In this document: positions 1-6,783 of the stretch, one piece after another
Numbering within the stretch: position 1 is the first letter of the stretch
Layout: every line of letters begins with the position of its first letter
Assembly: GCA_039809365.1 (NCBI GenBank)
Contig: JBDHUV010000003.1
Location: 1-25,556 of the forward strand
Reading direction: 5' to 3'
Length of the DNA stretch: 25,556 nucleotides
From: JBDHUV01 sp039809365
GTDB taxonomy: Bacteria; Patescibacteriota; Microgenomatia; Levybacterales; GWA1-39-11
Made by a program: the position numbers and the translations under genes
Notes under the pieces: model-generated
Seen by the model: only the letters and a program-made list of their open reading frames with translations
Database searches by the model: none
What the model was told of the DNA's origin: nothing

Positions 1-116
1 TTAATAAGACCTAACGTAATAGGAACTGCAACAGCAACAAGTAAAATTATTACCATTCCCATTGTTTTTTTAGAGGATTTAAGAATTGAGCGTAAAAAAG
101 TCTGTATTTTTTCCAT
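1..116 (-). CDS. N-terminus of a membrane-anchored protein (partial)
   Basis: This leftward gene starts at ATG 116-114 and runs off the left edge after 38 codons. The visible protein begins MEKIQTFLRSILKSSKK and continues into a hydrophobic segment (MGMVIILLVAVAVPITLGLI), so it has a basic cytoplasmic start followed by a signal anchor or signal peptide. The helix ending in PITLGL resembles the anchor of the cohesin/PKD protein at 11275 (TIPLTLYF), which suggests, but does not prove, another surface protein of that kind. A promoter-like TTGACT-18-TACGCT lies upstream on the same strand. The function cannot be told from this fragment, and a polytopic membrane protein is equally possible. Confidence 0.55.
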   Translation of the reverse strand, partial: MEKIQTFLRSILKSSKKTMGMVIILLVAVAVPITLGLI

Positions 117-134
117 ATAAAAGAATGGCAATAT

Positions 135-149
135 GTACGCTAAGCGTAC
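135..149. promoter_or_regulatory. Perfect 15-bp palindrome in a divergent intergenic region
   Basis: GTACGCT-A-AGCGTAC has two perfect 7-bp arms around one central base. It lies between two divergent genes and overlaps the candidate leftward -10 element. The single central base makes a dimeric repressor operator a better reading than an RNA hairpin. No regulator gene is visible in the window. Confidence 0.4.
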
Positions 150-172
150 CAGATTAAAAAATATAAAGTCAA
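143..172 (-). promoter_or_regulatory. Candidate promoter for the leftward gene ending at 116
   Basis: On the minus strand TTGACT (172-167) is followed after 18 bp by TACGCT (148-143), which keeps the T, A and final T of a -10 element. The predicted start near 136 would leave a leader of about 20 nt. The -10 overlaps the palindrome at 135-149. This is pattern evidence only. Confidence 0.3.
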
Positions 173-190
173 GGCACACTAATGTGCTTT
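171..190 (+). other. Potential 8-bp stem-loop upstream of the small membrane protein gene
   Basis: On the plus strand AAGGCACA and TGTGCTTT pair over 8 bp, with one G-U at 173/188, around the loop CTAA. It sits just upstream of the candidate -10 at 211-216, so it is either outside the transcript or acts at the DNA level. The role is unknown. Confidence 0.25.
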
Positions 191-210
191 AATCTTTGTA
201 TATTAACAAG

Positions 211-216
211 TATACT
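211..216 (+). promoter_or_regulatory. Candidate -10 element giving a leaderless mRNA
   Basis: TATACT ends 7 nt before the ATG at 224, so transcription would start at or next to the initiation codon. No clear -35 is seen (TTTAAT at the expected spacing) and no Shine-Dalgarno is present. This placement supports the start at 224 rather than the in-frame ATG at 182. Confidence 0.4.
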
Positions 217-223
217 AAAATTT

Positions 224-598
224 ATGAGAAGAAGAAAAAGATTACTTCATTTTATCATTGCATTTGTTATTTTCTTAATAGCGCTTACTGAGCTTGTGAT
301 ATTTGTAGATCCATATCAGAAAATAGAGTTATATAGCTTTATTATTGATCCTCTCATTATATTTTTCTTCCTTATATTTCTTGCTTCATATCTTATATTC
401 ACATATCTATTCCTCAATAGTATAAAAGGAGTTTTCTTTGCTCTTTTTATCGTAGCCACCTTAATTCTCAGAATGATTGGATATACACAAGGTTCATATG
501 TTGTGATTTTATTATTAATAGTACTCTTGTGTATTGTATATTTTAAAAGACCACCTCGTACAATCCAACAGAAAAAATCAGATAAATTAAAGCAATAA
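224..598 (+). CDS. Small four-helix membrane protein, unknown function
   Basis: The product is a hydrophobic protein of 124 residues that I do not recognise. It begins MRRRKRLLHF, a basic cytoplasmic start, followed by four likely membrane segments (about residues 8-29, 42-67, 71-89 and 92-108) and a short basic tail (KRPPRTIQQKKSDKLKQ). No catalytic motif is visible. The ATG at 224 is preferred over the in-frame ATG at 182 because the first 14 residues of the longer version are atypical and a -10-like TATACT lies just upstream of 224. The metG start codon follows after 32 bp, and a separate extended -10 lies in that gap, so the two need not be cotranscribed. Confidence 0.6.
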   Translation: MRRRKRLLHFIIAFVIFLIALTELVIFVDPYQKIELYSFIIDPLIIFFFLIFLASYLIFTYLFLNSIKGVFFALFIVATLILRMIGYTQGSYVVILLLIVLLCIVYFKRPPRTIQQKKSDKLKQ

Positions 599-609
599 AC
601 GCTTAATTT

Positions 610-618
610 TGGTACAAT
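610..618 (+). promoter_or_regulatory. Extended -10 element for metG
   Basis: TGGTACAAT (610-618) is an extended -10 (TGN plus TACAAT) ending 12 nt before the metG ATG, predicting a leader of about 6 nt with no Shine-Dalgarno. The -35 region is poor, as often seen with extended -10 promoters. Confidence 0.45.
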
Positions 619-630
619 ACCGTATATTAT

Positions 631-2052
631 ATGAGTAAGTTTTACATCACAACCGCCATCCCTTATGTTAACGGAAAACCACATCTTGGACACGCTCTTG
701 AATATTTTCAAGCAGATACTACTCGAAGATTTCACTCCATTTTAGGTGAAGAAACACTTTTGCTCTCTGGAGCAGATGAAAATGCACTCAAAAATGTTCA
801 GGCTGCAAAAGCCGCCCACATTCCTGTGCAAGAATTTTTAGACACTAATTCACAGACATTCAAAGATGCTTTTTCTCAATTAGGAGTATCGCTCGATATA
901 TTTCAGCGAGGATCAGATAGAAAGAAACATTGGCCAGGTGTTCAAAAGCTTTGGACACTATGCAATGAAAATGGAGATATATATAAGAAATCATATGAAG
1001 GTCTCTATTGTGTAGGATGTGAGAGTTTTAAAACTGAGTCTGAATTAACTGCGGATGGACTTTGTCCAGACCACTTAAAAAAACCAGAATTAGTAAAAGA
1101 AGAGAATTACTTTTTTAAACTGTCCAGGTATCAAAAAAAATTAGAAGAACTTATCAGTTCTGATACTCTCCATATTATTCCGGATAATAAAAAAGCAGAG
1201 ACACTTTCGTTTATTACTCATGGTCTTGAAGACTTCAGTATTTCTCGTTCTAAACAAAGAGCAGAAGGTGTCGGTGTTCCTGTGCCTGGGGATGATACCC
1301 AAGTAATGTATGTGTGGTTTGATGCGCTCTCAATCTATATGACAGGTATTGGATTTGGAACAGATGAAAAAACATGGCAAAAATGGTGGCCAGCAGATTT
1401 GCATATCATTGGAAAAGATATTAATAGATTTCATACCGTGTACTGGCCTGCAATGTTATTGTCCGCAAAACTTCCTCTCCCTAAACAAATTCTTATCCAC
1501 AGCTTTATTACAGCCCCAGGAGGACAAAAAATGAGTAAAAGTCTTGGGAATGTTGTTGATCCTTTTGAGATGACTGAGAAATTTGGACTGGAGCCATTTA
1601 GATATTATCTTCTCTCTCAAATTCCATTATCTGATGATGGAGAGGCAAGTGTTGATCGATTTAAAGAAGTGTATTCAGCAGATCTTGCAAACGGATTAGG
1701 CAATCTTGTAGCAAGAGTTGCAAAACTTGCAGAAAATAATAATATTACTGCAAACACAGTAGAGCTTTCTTTTTCTCCATTGGTATATAAAGGATTGAAT
1801 GAATATAAGTTTGCAGAAACACTTGGAGAAATTTGGGACTCTTTACGATCACTAGATAAACAGATAAATCAAGATGAGCCTTGGAAAGTCTCTGATCAAA
1901 CAGTAATTAAAGACATGCTCCACTCATATATCCAAATAATCTGCCAAGCAGCATTTGATCTACAACCTTTCATGCCAGACACAGCAAAGAAAATTCTTGA
2001 ACAATTTTCTGGTGAAATAAGATCTCAATCACCTCTTTTTCCTCGGCTATAA
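631..2052 (+). CDS. metG: Methionyl-tRNA synthetase
   Basis: This cytoplasmic class I aminoacyl-tRNA synthetase charges tRNA-Met with methionine using ATP. The Rossmann catalytic core shows the HIGH-type motif HLGH (residues 18-21) after the typical start FYITTAIPYVNGKPHLGH, and KMSKS at 300-304. The connective-peptide domain has a zinc knuckle with C127, C130, C145 and H148, the Cys3His arrangement known from the Thermus thermophilus enzyme (SYEGLYCVGCESF, then CPDH). The anticodon-binding helical domain follows, including the NQDEPWK segment. At 473 residues it is the short form without the C-terminal EMAP/Trbp111-like dimerisation domain. An extended -10 directly upstream gives it its own promoter. 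The family assignment is secure. Confidence 0.97.
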   Translation: MSKFYITTAIPYVNGKPHLGHALEYFQADTTRRFHSILGEETLLLSGADENALKNVQAAKAAHIPVQEFLDTNSQTFKDAFSQLGVSLDIFQRGSDRKKHWPGVQKLWTLCNENGDIYKKSYEGLYCVGCESFKTESELTADGLCPDHLKKPELVKEENYFFKLSRYQKKLEELISSDTLHIIPDNKKAETLSFITHGLEDFSISRSKQRAEGVGVPVPGDDTQVMYVWFDALSIYMTGIGFGTDEKTWQKWWPADLHIIGKDINRFHTVYWPAMLLSAKLPLPKQILIHSFITAPGGQKMSKSLGNVVDPFEMTEKFGLEPFRYYLLSQIPLSDDGEASVDRFKEVYSADLANGLGNLVARVAKLAENNNITANTVELSFSPLVYKGLNEYKFAETLGEIWDSLRSLDKQINQDEPWKVSDQTVIKDMLHSYIQIICQAAFDLQPFMPDTAKKILEQFSGEIRSQSPLFPRL

Positions 2053-2076
2053 AAATCATTATTAATAAAAATTGGG

Positions 2077-2106
2077 TTGAGTAGACTAATTAAAGTTTGG
2101 TATGAT
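2077..2106 (+). promoter_or_regulatory. Promoter of the PEGA/SH3 gene
   Basis: TTGAGT (2077-2082) is followed after 18 bp by TATGAT (2101-2106), preceded by TGG (extended -10). The predicted start near 2113 leaves only the ATG at 2117 inside the transcript and decides between the three in-frame ATGs at 2102, 2108 and 2117. Confidence 0.5.
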
Positions 2107-2116
2107 TATGAACACA

Positions 2117-2998
2117 ATGAAAAAGAACCTTTTATTGGTTTTGGCAATTGTTTTGATCGTAGTTGGCCTTTTCCTCTTAACAAAAGTATTCCGTACTTTA
2201 AACCCTTCTGGACAAGGAGCATTACAGGTTACCTCTAACATTCAAGGTACGGTATTTTTAGATGACGAAAATATTGGGAATACACCAGTTTGTAAATGTG
2301 ACCAAAACAATATGATTCCACAAGGAGAACACACAATCAAAATTGTCCCATCAGATTCTCAGTACACTCCCTATATTGTAAAAGTAAAAATTGAACCTGG
2401 AGTTCTTACTGCAGTAGAAAGAACTTTCCTTCCTGGCTCACTGGCAAGTGCGTATGTATTAACGCTAGAAAAAGTTAATACAGATGCAGCTCAACTTTTT
2501 GTAGGAACTCTCCCTGATTCTGCTGTTATTACATTAGATAGTGTTCCTAAAGGAACGAGTCCATTTTTTGTAGACTCAATTTCAGCATCTGAACACGAAA
2601 TTGAGATACAAAAAGAAGGATTTGCAAAAAAAACAATAAGACTGAGAACTGTTGAGGGATATAAATTGATAGTCTCTGCTACTTTAGGTACTGAGAGTGC
2701 AGATTCAAAAACTCCTGCAGATTTAGAAAAGATAAGTCCTACTCTTGCCATATCTACTACTCCTTCTCCTACAGAGGAAAGCAAAAATACCACAAAAAAA
2801 GTAAAAATAGACTCTACTCCAGTTGGATTTTTAAGAGTAAGATCAACACCTTCAACATCAGGAACTCAACTCGATACTGTTGATCCAGGAGATGTATTTA
2901 CCTATACAGATATTCAAAATGGATGGTACAAAATAACGTTAGATGATGGAACTCAAGGGTGGGTAAGTGGAACTTATGTAACTGAAGTTACCCAATAA
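2117..2998 (+). CDS. Membrane-anchored PEGA-PEGA-SH3b envelope protein
   Basis: The protein has 293 residues from ATG 2117, or 298 if ATG 2102 is used; the promoter overlaps 2102, so 2117 is preferred. Numbering from 2102: a signal anchor at about 7-29, a first PEGA-like domain at about 38-98 (GALQVTSN..GTVFLDDENIGNTP..GEHTIKI), a second at about 128-195 (AQLFVGTLPDSAVITLDSVPKGTSP..EHEIEIQKEGF), a Ser/Thr/Lys linker at 198-235, and a C-terminal bacterial SH3 domain at 238-296 (GFLRVRSTPS..NGWYKITLDDGTQGWVSGTYV). PEGA and SH3b domains are typical of extracytoplasmic, cell-wall-associated proteins, and SH3b often binds peptidoglycan. A CKC pair at 64-66 interrupts the first PEGA repeat. The 3' end overlaps the convergent UbiA-like gene by 11 bp. 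Its exact role is unknown. Confidence 0.85.
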   Translation: MKKNLLLVLAIVLIVVGLFLLTKVFRTLNPSGQGALQVTSNIQGTVFLDDENIGNTPVCKCDQNNMIPQGEHTIKIVPSDSQYTPYIVKVKIEPGVLTAVERTFLPGSLASAYVLTLEKVNTDAAQLFVGTLPDSAVITLDSVPKGTSPFFVDSISASEHEIEIQKEGFAKKTIRLRTVEGYKLIVSATLGTESADSKTPADLEKISPTLAISTTPSPTEESKNTTKKVKIDSTPVGFLRVRSTPSTSGTQLDTVDPGDVFTYTDIQNGWYKITLDDGTQGWVSGTYVTEVTQ

Positions 2999-3932
2999 AG
3001 TAGATAACTGCGATTACAGTAAGTACCCATAAAATTACAGAAGCAAGTAATGATTTATCTGCAAGCAAAACTCTATCAGGACTTTCTCCTTCACTTTTCT
3101 CATAAATATCCTGCATATATCTCATAATTCCATAAATTACGGGTAAAATTGTAATCATTAGCCACTTTCTTTGTAAATAATAGGGAAGATACTCTGGAAG
3201 GAGAAAGTTAAGAGAGATTCTCATACCACTTGGATGCTCAAGAAAAGTAAACATGGTATAAAACAATATTGCAGTAGTTGCAAAAATTGCGGTGTATGCA
3301 TCAAGAAGGTTTTCAGAATAATGGGAAAGACTTTGTCTAATCTCTTGTATCTTAGACTCTTTTCTATTTCTTAAAAGAGTAAGTTCTGATCTCCTTTTTC
3401 CGACTGCTAAGAAAAGAGACAATGAGACTGTAGTAAGTAACAACCATACTGAGATATGATAATCTACAATTTCTCCACCAGCAAGTACTCTTAATATATA
3501 TCCAGAAGCAATGAAAAATATATCAAAAATTACGACTCCTTTAAAAATAAGAGAATACAGTATTTGGATTGCAAGATAAATTATTGCAATAAAAAGGAAG
3601 AGTCCCCCAAGACTTCCCGCAAGCAAAAGTGCAGAAACTAAAATTACTGCACACAGTACTCCTGCTTCCACAAACGATACTTTTCCACTTGCCAATGGGC
3701 GCATTCTTTTAAAAGGATGCAATCTGTCTTTTTGCACATCAAGAATATCGTTGATAATATAAGTAGCAGAGGAAAGAAAACAAAAAGAAATAAAAGCGAT
3801 ACTTACTCTTGTCAAAGGCTCAGATTCAAACAACAGGCCACTGAATGTAATTCCCGCAAATAAGGCGAAATTTTTGATCCATTGTCGAGGACGCAATAAC
3901 TTCAATAAATAATAAAAATGCGTATCTCTCAT
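2988..3932 (-). CDS. UbiA-type prenyltransferase, decaprenyl-phosphate phosphoribosyltransferase-like
   Basis: This 314-residue, about nine-helix membrane enzyme belongs to the UbiA superfamily. The first Asp-rich motif is N61-D62-x2-D65-x3-D69 (NDILDVQKDR), followed by LHPFKRMRPLASG, the signature of the phosphoribosyltransferase branch (Rv3806c type) rather than of quinone or heme prenyltransferases. Also typical are RPRQWIKN at 15-21, VGKRRSEL and the late GESPDRVLLADKSLL segment. That branch moves 5-phosphoribose from PRPP to a polyprenyl phosphate, the first step towards decaprenyl-phospho-arabinose or -ribose donors. The start overlaps the stop of the WecA-like gene as ATGA, implying translational coupling. 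DprE1/DprE2 partners are not in the window. The superfamily is certain; the substrate is inferred from the motifs. Confidence 0.88.
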   Translation of the reverse strand: MRDTHFYYLLKLLRPRQWIKNFALFAGITFSGLLFESEPLTRVSIAFISFCFLSSATYIINDILDVQKDRLHPFKRMRPLASGKVSFVEAGVLCAVILVSALLLAGSLGGLFLFIAIIYLAIQILYSLIFKGVVIFDIFFIASGYILRVLAGGEIVDYHISVWLLLTTVSLSLFLAVGKRRSELTLLRNRKESKIQEIRQSLSHYSENLLDAYTAIFATTAILFYTMFTFLEHPSGMRISLNFLLPEYLPYYLQRKWLMITILPVIYGIMRYMQDIYEKSEGESPDRVLLADKSLLASVILWVLTVIAVIYFIG

Positions 3933-4984
3933 TTCCTTTCGCTATTCAAAAATCGTAATGCTAATATTCCACCAATAACAAGTACTATAACTAAGATTAT
4001 AGCAAATAATTTTCCTTTACTTGAAAGTGTTAATGCGATCAGACCTAAAACAAATGACATCCCCCAATAAAAAAGTGCAATTGTCCTTTGACTCATACCT
4101 AAATTGAGTAATAAATGGTGGAGATGCCCTTTATCATGCCAAAATGGAGATCTCTTTGATGCAAGTCTTCGTGCAATGGTAAAAAGTGCATCAGCAGCAG
4201 GTATACCCATTACAAGTAACGCTGTTGCTAATTTTACACTGGAGAGAATAGAGACTACTCCAAGAGTAAAGCCGAGAATGGTCGCGCTATATCCAGGAAA
4301 AATTTTTGCCGGATAAAAATTATAAACTAAAAATCCAAGAGCAGATCCTGCAATAATAAAAGCAAAAATTGATGTGTTTTTACTGGATTCATCAATAATC
4401 CCAAACCTCAGAGCAGCAATACCAATAATTATTGCCGAAATTGCGGCAATTCCAGGCATCTGTCCATCTACTCCTTTGCTCCAATTTAACATATTCATAA
4501 CCCAAACAATCCAGATTACTGCTAAAATTTCTGCCACTGGGATTGCAAGGATAATTGAGCCTACCGTAAACTCAATCTGTTCAAAATTGAGTATTCCTCC
4601 TGCTGGATTTGTAATAAACGGGATTGTCACCCCAGACCAAACAACTATAGCTGCTGAAATAATATTGGTCCCAAACCGTATATATGGCGATATATCGTAT
4701 TTATCATCTAATAAGCCTATCCCTACGACTAATGAGCCTGCTAAAAGTACAGACAAGAATATAGAATCTAGAGGGAGAAACAATACCATGCAAATTATGA
4801 GGGTTATAAATATTGGAAGGCCACCACCTCGAGGGATTGGCTTTGTATGAATAATTGCAGGATGCTTATGAGTAGAAGGATCATCAACCAACTTCCACTT
4901 TTTTATATATTTTATTGCAACAGGGGTAATTGCGATCATTATCGCAAAACTAATTAATAACGCAGCAATAAGAGTAATAAGCAT
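3929..4984 (-). CDS. WecA/MraY-family polyprenyl-phosphate sugar-1-phosphate transferase, divergent active site
   Basis: This 351-residue polytopic protein belongs to the polyprenyl-phosphate N-acetylhexosamine-1-phosphate transferase superfamily (GT4/WecA/TagO/MraY), which moves a sugar-1-phosphate from a UDP-sugar to a lipid phosphate on the cytoplasmic face. Family features are LVDDPSTHKHPAIIHTKPIPRGGG (32-55), GLLDDKYD (90-97), N164/N167 with GVDG (171-174), and PAADALFTIARRL..KGHLHHLLL (262-293). Two conserved places differ: the usual N-x3-DGxDG loop reads NWSKGVDG, and the usual F-x-GD-x-GS loop reads FPGYSAT (229-235). It is coupled to the UbiA-like gene by a 4-bp overlap and is probably the entry enzyme of the same pathway. 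MraY itself is unlikely because this is not a cell-wall-precursor cluster. The substrate is unknown. Confidence 0.82.
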   Translation of the reverse strand: MLITLIAALLISFAIMIAITPVAIKYIKKWKLVDDPSTHKHPAIIHTKPIPRGGGLPIFITLIICMVLFLPLDSIFLSVLLAGSLVVGIGLLDDKYDISPYIRFGTNIISAAIVVWSGVTIPFITNPAGGILNFEQIEFTVGSIILAIPVAEILAVIWIVWVMNMLNWSKGVDGQMPGIAAISAIIIGIAALRFGIIDESSKNTSIFAFIIAGSALGFLVYNFYPAKIFPGYSATILGFTLGVVSILSSVKLATALLVMGIPAADALFTIARRLASKRSPFWHDKGHLHHLLLNLGMSQRTIALFYWGMSFVLGLIALTLSSKGKLFAIILVIVLVIGGILALRFLNSERK

Positions 4985-4988
4985 ATTG

Positions 4989-5342
4989 TTACAGAACTAA
5001 TAACACTATTTGCAAATATGCTAAAAATCCAAGAAGAACAACTAACAATCCATTAAATGAAACCATGCGTGCCATCAACGCATGCTTTGAATACAAGCGA
5101 GCACTCAATATATTATTTAATAGAATAACAAAGAGAAAAACTACAGGTAAGAATATCACGACAATTGACGAAAATAATCGTTCGGCTCCCCAAGGCAAAC
5201 TATTGAGAAATGGTATATATGGAGGAAGTTTCGAGTATAAAAGTCCTATTAAAACCGTCGATAGTAAAAGTATTGCGAAAGACGTACCTGCAGAAAGCTT
5301 CATAATGTTATCAGATAATAATATGTCAATTGTTTTTTTCAT
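4989..5342 (-). CDS. Small three-helix membrane protein, unknown function
   Basis: I do not recognise this protein of 117 residues (104 if the ATG at 5303 is the start). Likely membrane segments lie at about 18-36, 60-79 and 95-116. Between the first two is a Pro-rich stretch, KLPPYIPFLNSLPWGAERL, that looks extracytoplasmic. The start at 5342 lies 17 nt inside the 3' end of the upstream GT39 gene, and only 4 nt separate its stop from the WecA-like start, so it belongs to the glycan operon. It could be an accessory or scaffold subunit for one of the flanking membrane enzymes. That is inference from position only. Confidence 0.6.
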   Translation of the reverse strand: MKKTIDILLSDNIMKLSAGTSFAILLLSTVLIGLLYSKLPPYIPFLNSLPWGAERLFSSIVVIFLPVVFLFVILLNNILSARLYSKHALMARMVSFNGLLVVLLGFLAYLQIVLLVL

Positions 5343-6783
5343 AAATTTTAGTTTTATCTATACTATATTTTATCGTATACCCTTGGATAAATGCTTGAGG
5401 AATTGGTCTGTCTTTAGAGGAGACAATAAATCGGGGTTTTACACTTTGAATTTGAGAAAGAGTTGTAGTCATTGCATCTTCATACATAATAGCATGATAT
5501 GCAACAATATATTTTGTGATTGGGGACACATCACTTAACACATATAATTGAGCACTATCACTCCAATAATAGACTTTTTCTCCTGGTAATAATTTCATTT
5601 TTATATACAAAGCCACATCATAATCTCTCACTGCATTTGAATCAAAAAACCTTACATACTCACGAAAAGATGTACTCCCTATTACATACTCATAGTAGTT
5701 TGTATAATATTTTCCAGTTTTTTTATAAATAGGGAAATGAAGATATACAGCAAAAATAATACTCATCACGAGTAACACAGAAGCCAGCTTTACTTTATTT
5801 GCTATTGCACCAATCAATAAACAAAATGGAATTAATCCCATCAAGACATAATGAGTATATGGTCTATCTGAAAAAAACATACTAAAAACCGAGAAAGCCA
5901 TCCATGGCAAAATGAAGAGATATTGCTTAGGCAATCTTTCCTTTACACCGTATATACTGATCAGTGAAATACCTAAGAGTATTACTTTTAAAAACACAAG
6001 ACCCAGTGGAAAAAGAAAATAATTCTCATACCCTACATAGGACACATTGTTCGTAAATGTTGAAGACAATAAACTAGTAATACTTCCTTTTATTCCATAC
6101 AGCACTCCTGTTATAAATGGCAACGAGAGAACTCCTCCAAAGAAAATATATAATTTCTTTTCCGTTATAAATTCTTTGAAGCCTGTAAAAAAATCTTTCG
6201 ATTGTAGTTGTGATTGAAGAAAGAGAATAAAAAGAAATGCCAGGATATCAAATACTGCAACCACTTTTGTCATCAACGCAAAAGAAAGAAATAACCCTGC
6301 TATAAAAAAATGTTTAGGAGAAGATTTGAAAAAAAGATAGTATGCACCAAGCGCAATAGGAAGGAGCATAAAGTTTTCTGCATTCGCAATATTTCCTTCA
6401 AGCAATGGTAATCCAAAAAGTATCGCAAAAACAAATATGGCAACTATTACAGGTATTTTTTTCTTTATTATTTTTATAGCAAGTAAATAAAAAATCCAGA
6501 TAGACCCAATGCCTGCAAGAAGTGATAATAATTTTGCCCAAAATAGCTTTCCCTCTCCTAACGCATATATAAGATACAGAAGAGGAGGTTTATTATCCCA
6601 AATATCTCTATATAATAAGCTCCCATTTCGGAGAGAATGTCCAATAACTGCATAGATACCTTCATCCCCATACCAGTATGGCTCAATCAAGGAAGGAATT
6701 CTGAGAAGAATAAATACACCTATCGCACTGATGGCGAAAATATGAGATCGTATTAATTGAAATGCATATGACAATCTATTCAT
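5326..6783 (-). CDS. GT39/ArnT-like membrane glycosyltransferase (GT-C fold)
   Basis: This 485-residue polytopic protein has the N-terminal extracytoplasmic loop of PMT/ArnT-type GT-C enzymes: YGDEGIYAVIGHSLRNG with D40-E41, followed by the loop DNKPPLLY (63-70). About ten membrane segments follow, then a soluble C-terminal domain of roughly 120 residues. The family takes sugars from polyprenyl-phosphate-linked donors and transfers them outside the membrane to lipid, glycan or protein acceptors. The start shares one base with the stop of the GT2 gene (TAATG), and its end overlaps the next gene, so it is cotranscribed with the GT2, which could make its donor. The acceptor is unknown. It differs in its DxxPP loop from the three paralogues at 20621-25515. 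Confidence 0.85.
   Translation of the reverse strand: MNRLSYAFQLIRSHIFAISAIGVFILLRIPSLIEPYWYGDEGIYAVIGHSLRNGSLLYRDIWDNKPPLLYLIYALGEGKLFWAKLLSLLAGIGSIWIFYLLAIKIIKKKIPVIVAIFVFAILFGLPLLEGNIANAENFMLLPIALGAYYLFFKSSPKHFFIAGLFLSFALMTKVVAVFDILAFLFILFLQSQLQSKDFFTGFKEFITEKKLYIFFGGVLSLPFITGVLYGIKGSITSLLSSTFTNNVSYVGYENYFLFPLGLVFLKVILLGISLISIYGVKERLPKQYLFILPWMAFSVFSMFFSDRPYTHYVLMGLIPFCLLIGAIANKVKLASVLLVMSIIFAVYLHFPIYKKTGKYYTNYYEYVIGSTSFREYVRFFDSNAVRDYDVALYIKMKLLPGEKVYYWSDSAQLYVLSDVSPITKYIVAYHAIMYEDAMTTTLSQIQSVKPRFIVSSKDRPIPQAFIQGYTIKYSIDKTKIYEKNN

Noticed and set aside
316..735. Leftward open frame spanning the small membrane protein gene and the start of metG
   Set aside because: It crosses the secure metG start on the opposite strand and has no recognisable content.
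2059..2070. AT palindrome after metG as a terminator
   Set aside because: TTATTAATAA is all A/T, too weak for a terminator stem and expected by chance in this composition.
599..2116. tRNA or small RNA genes in the intergenic gaps
   Set aside because: The gaps are too short and no cloverleaf or CCA-type pattern was seen; the gaps are accounted for by promoters.
3929..3932. Alternative genetic code (TGA as Gly)
   Set aside because: TGA ends the WecA-like gene exactly at the start of the next gene and ends the GT39 gene at 5326; no in-frame TGA occurs in the recognised proteins.
4374..4850. Open frame of about 158 codons antisense to the WecA-like gene
   Set aside because: The opposite strand encodes a clear family member with conserved motifs; the antisense product has no features and no promoter or SD.
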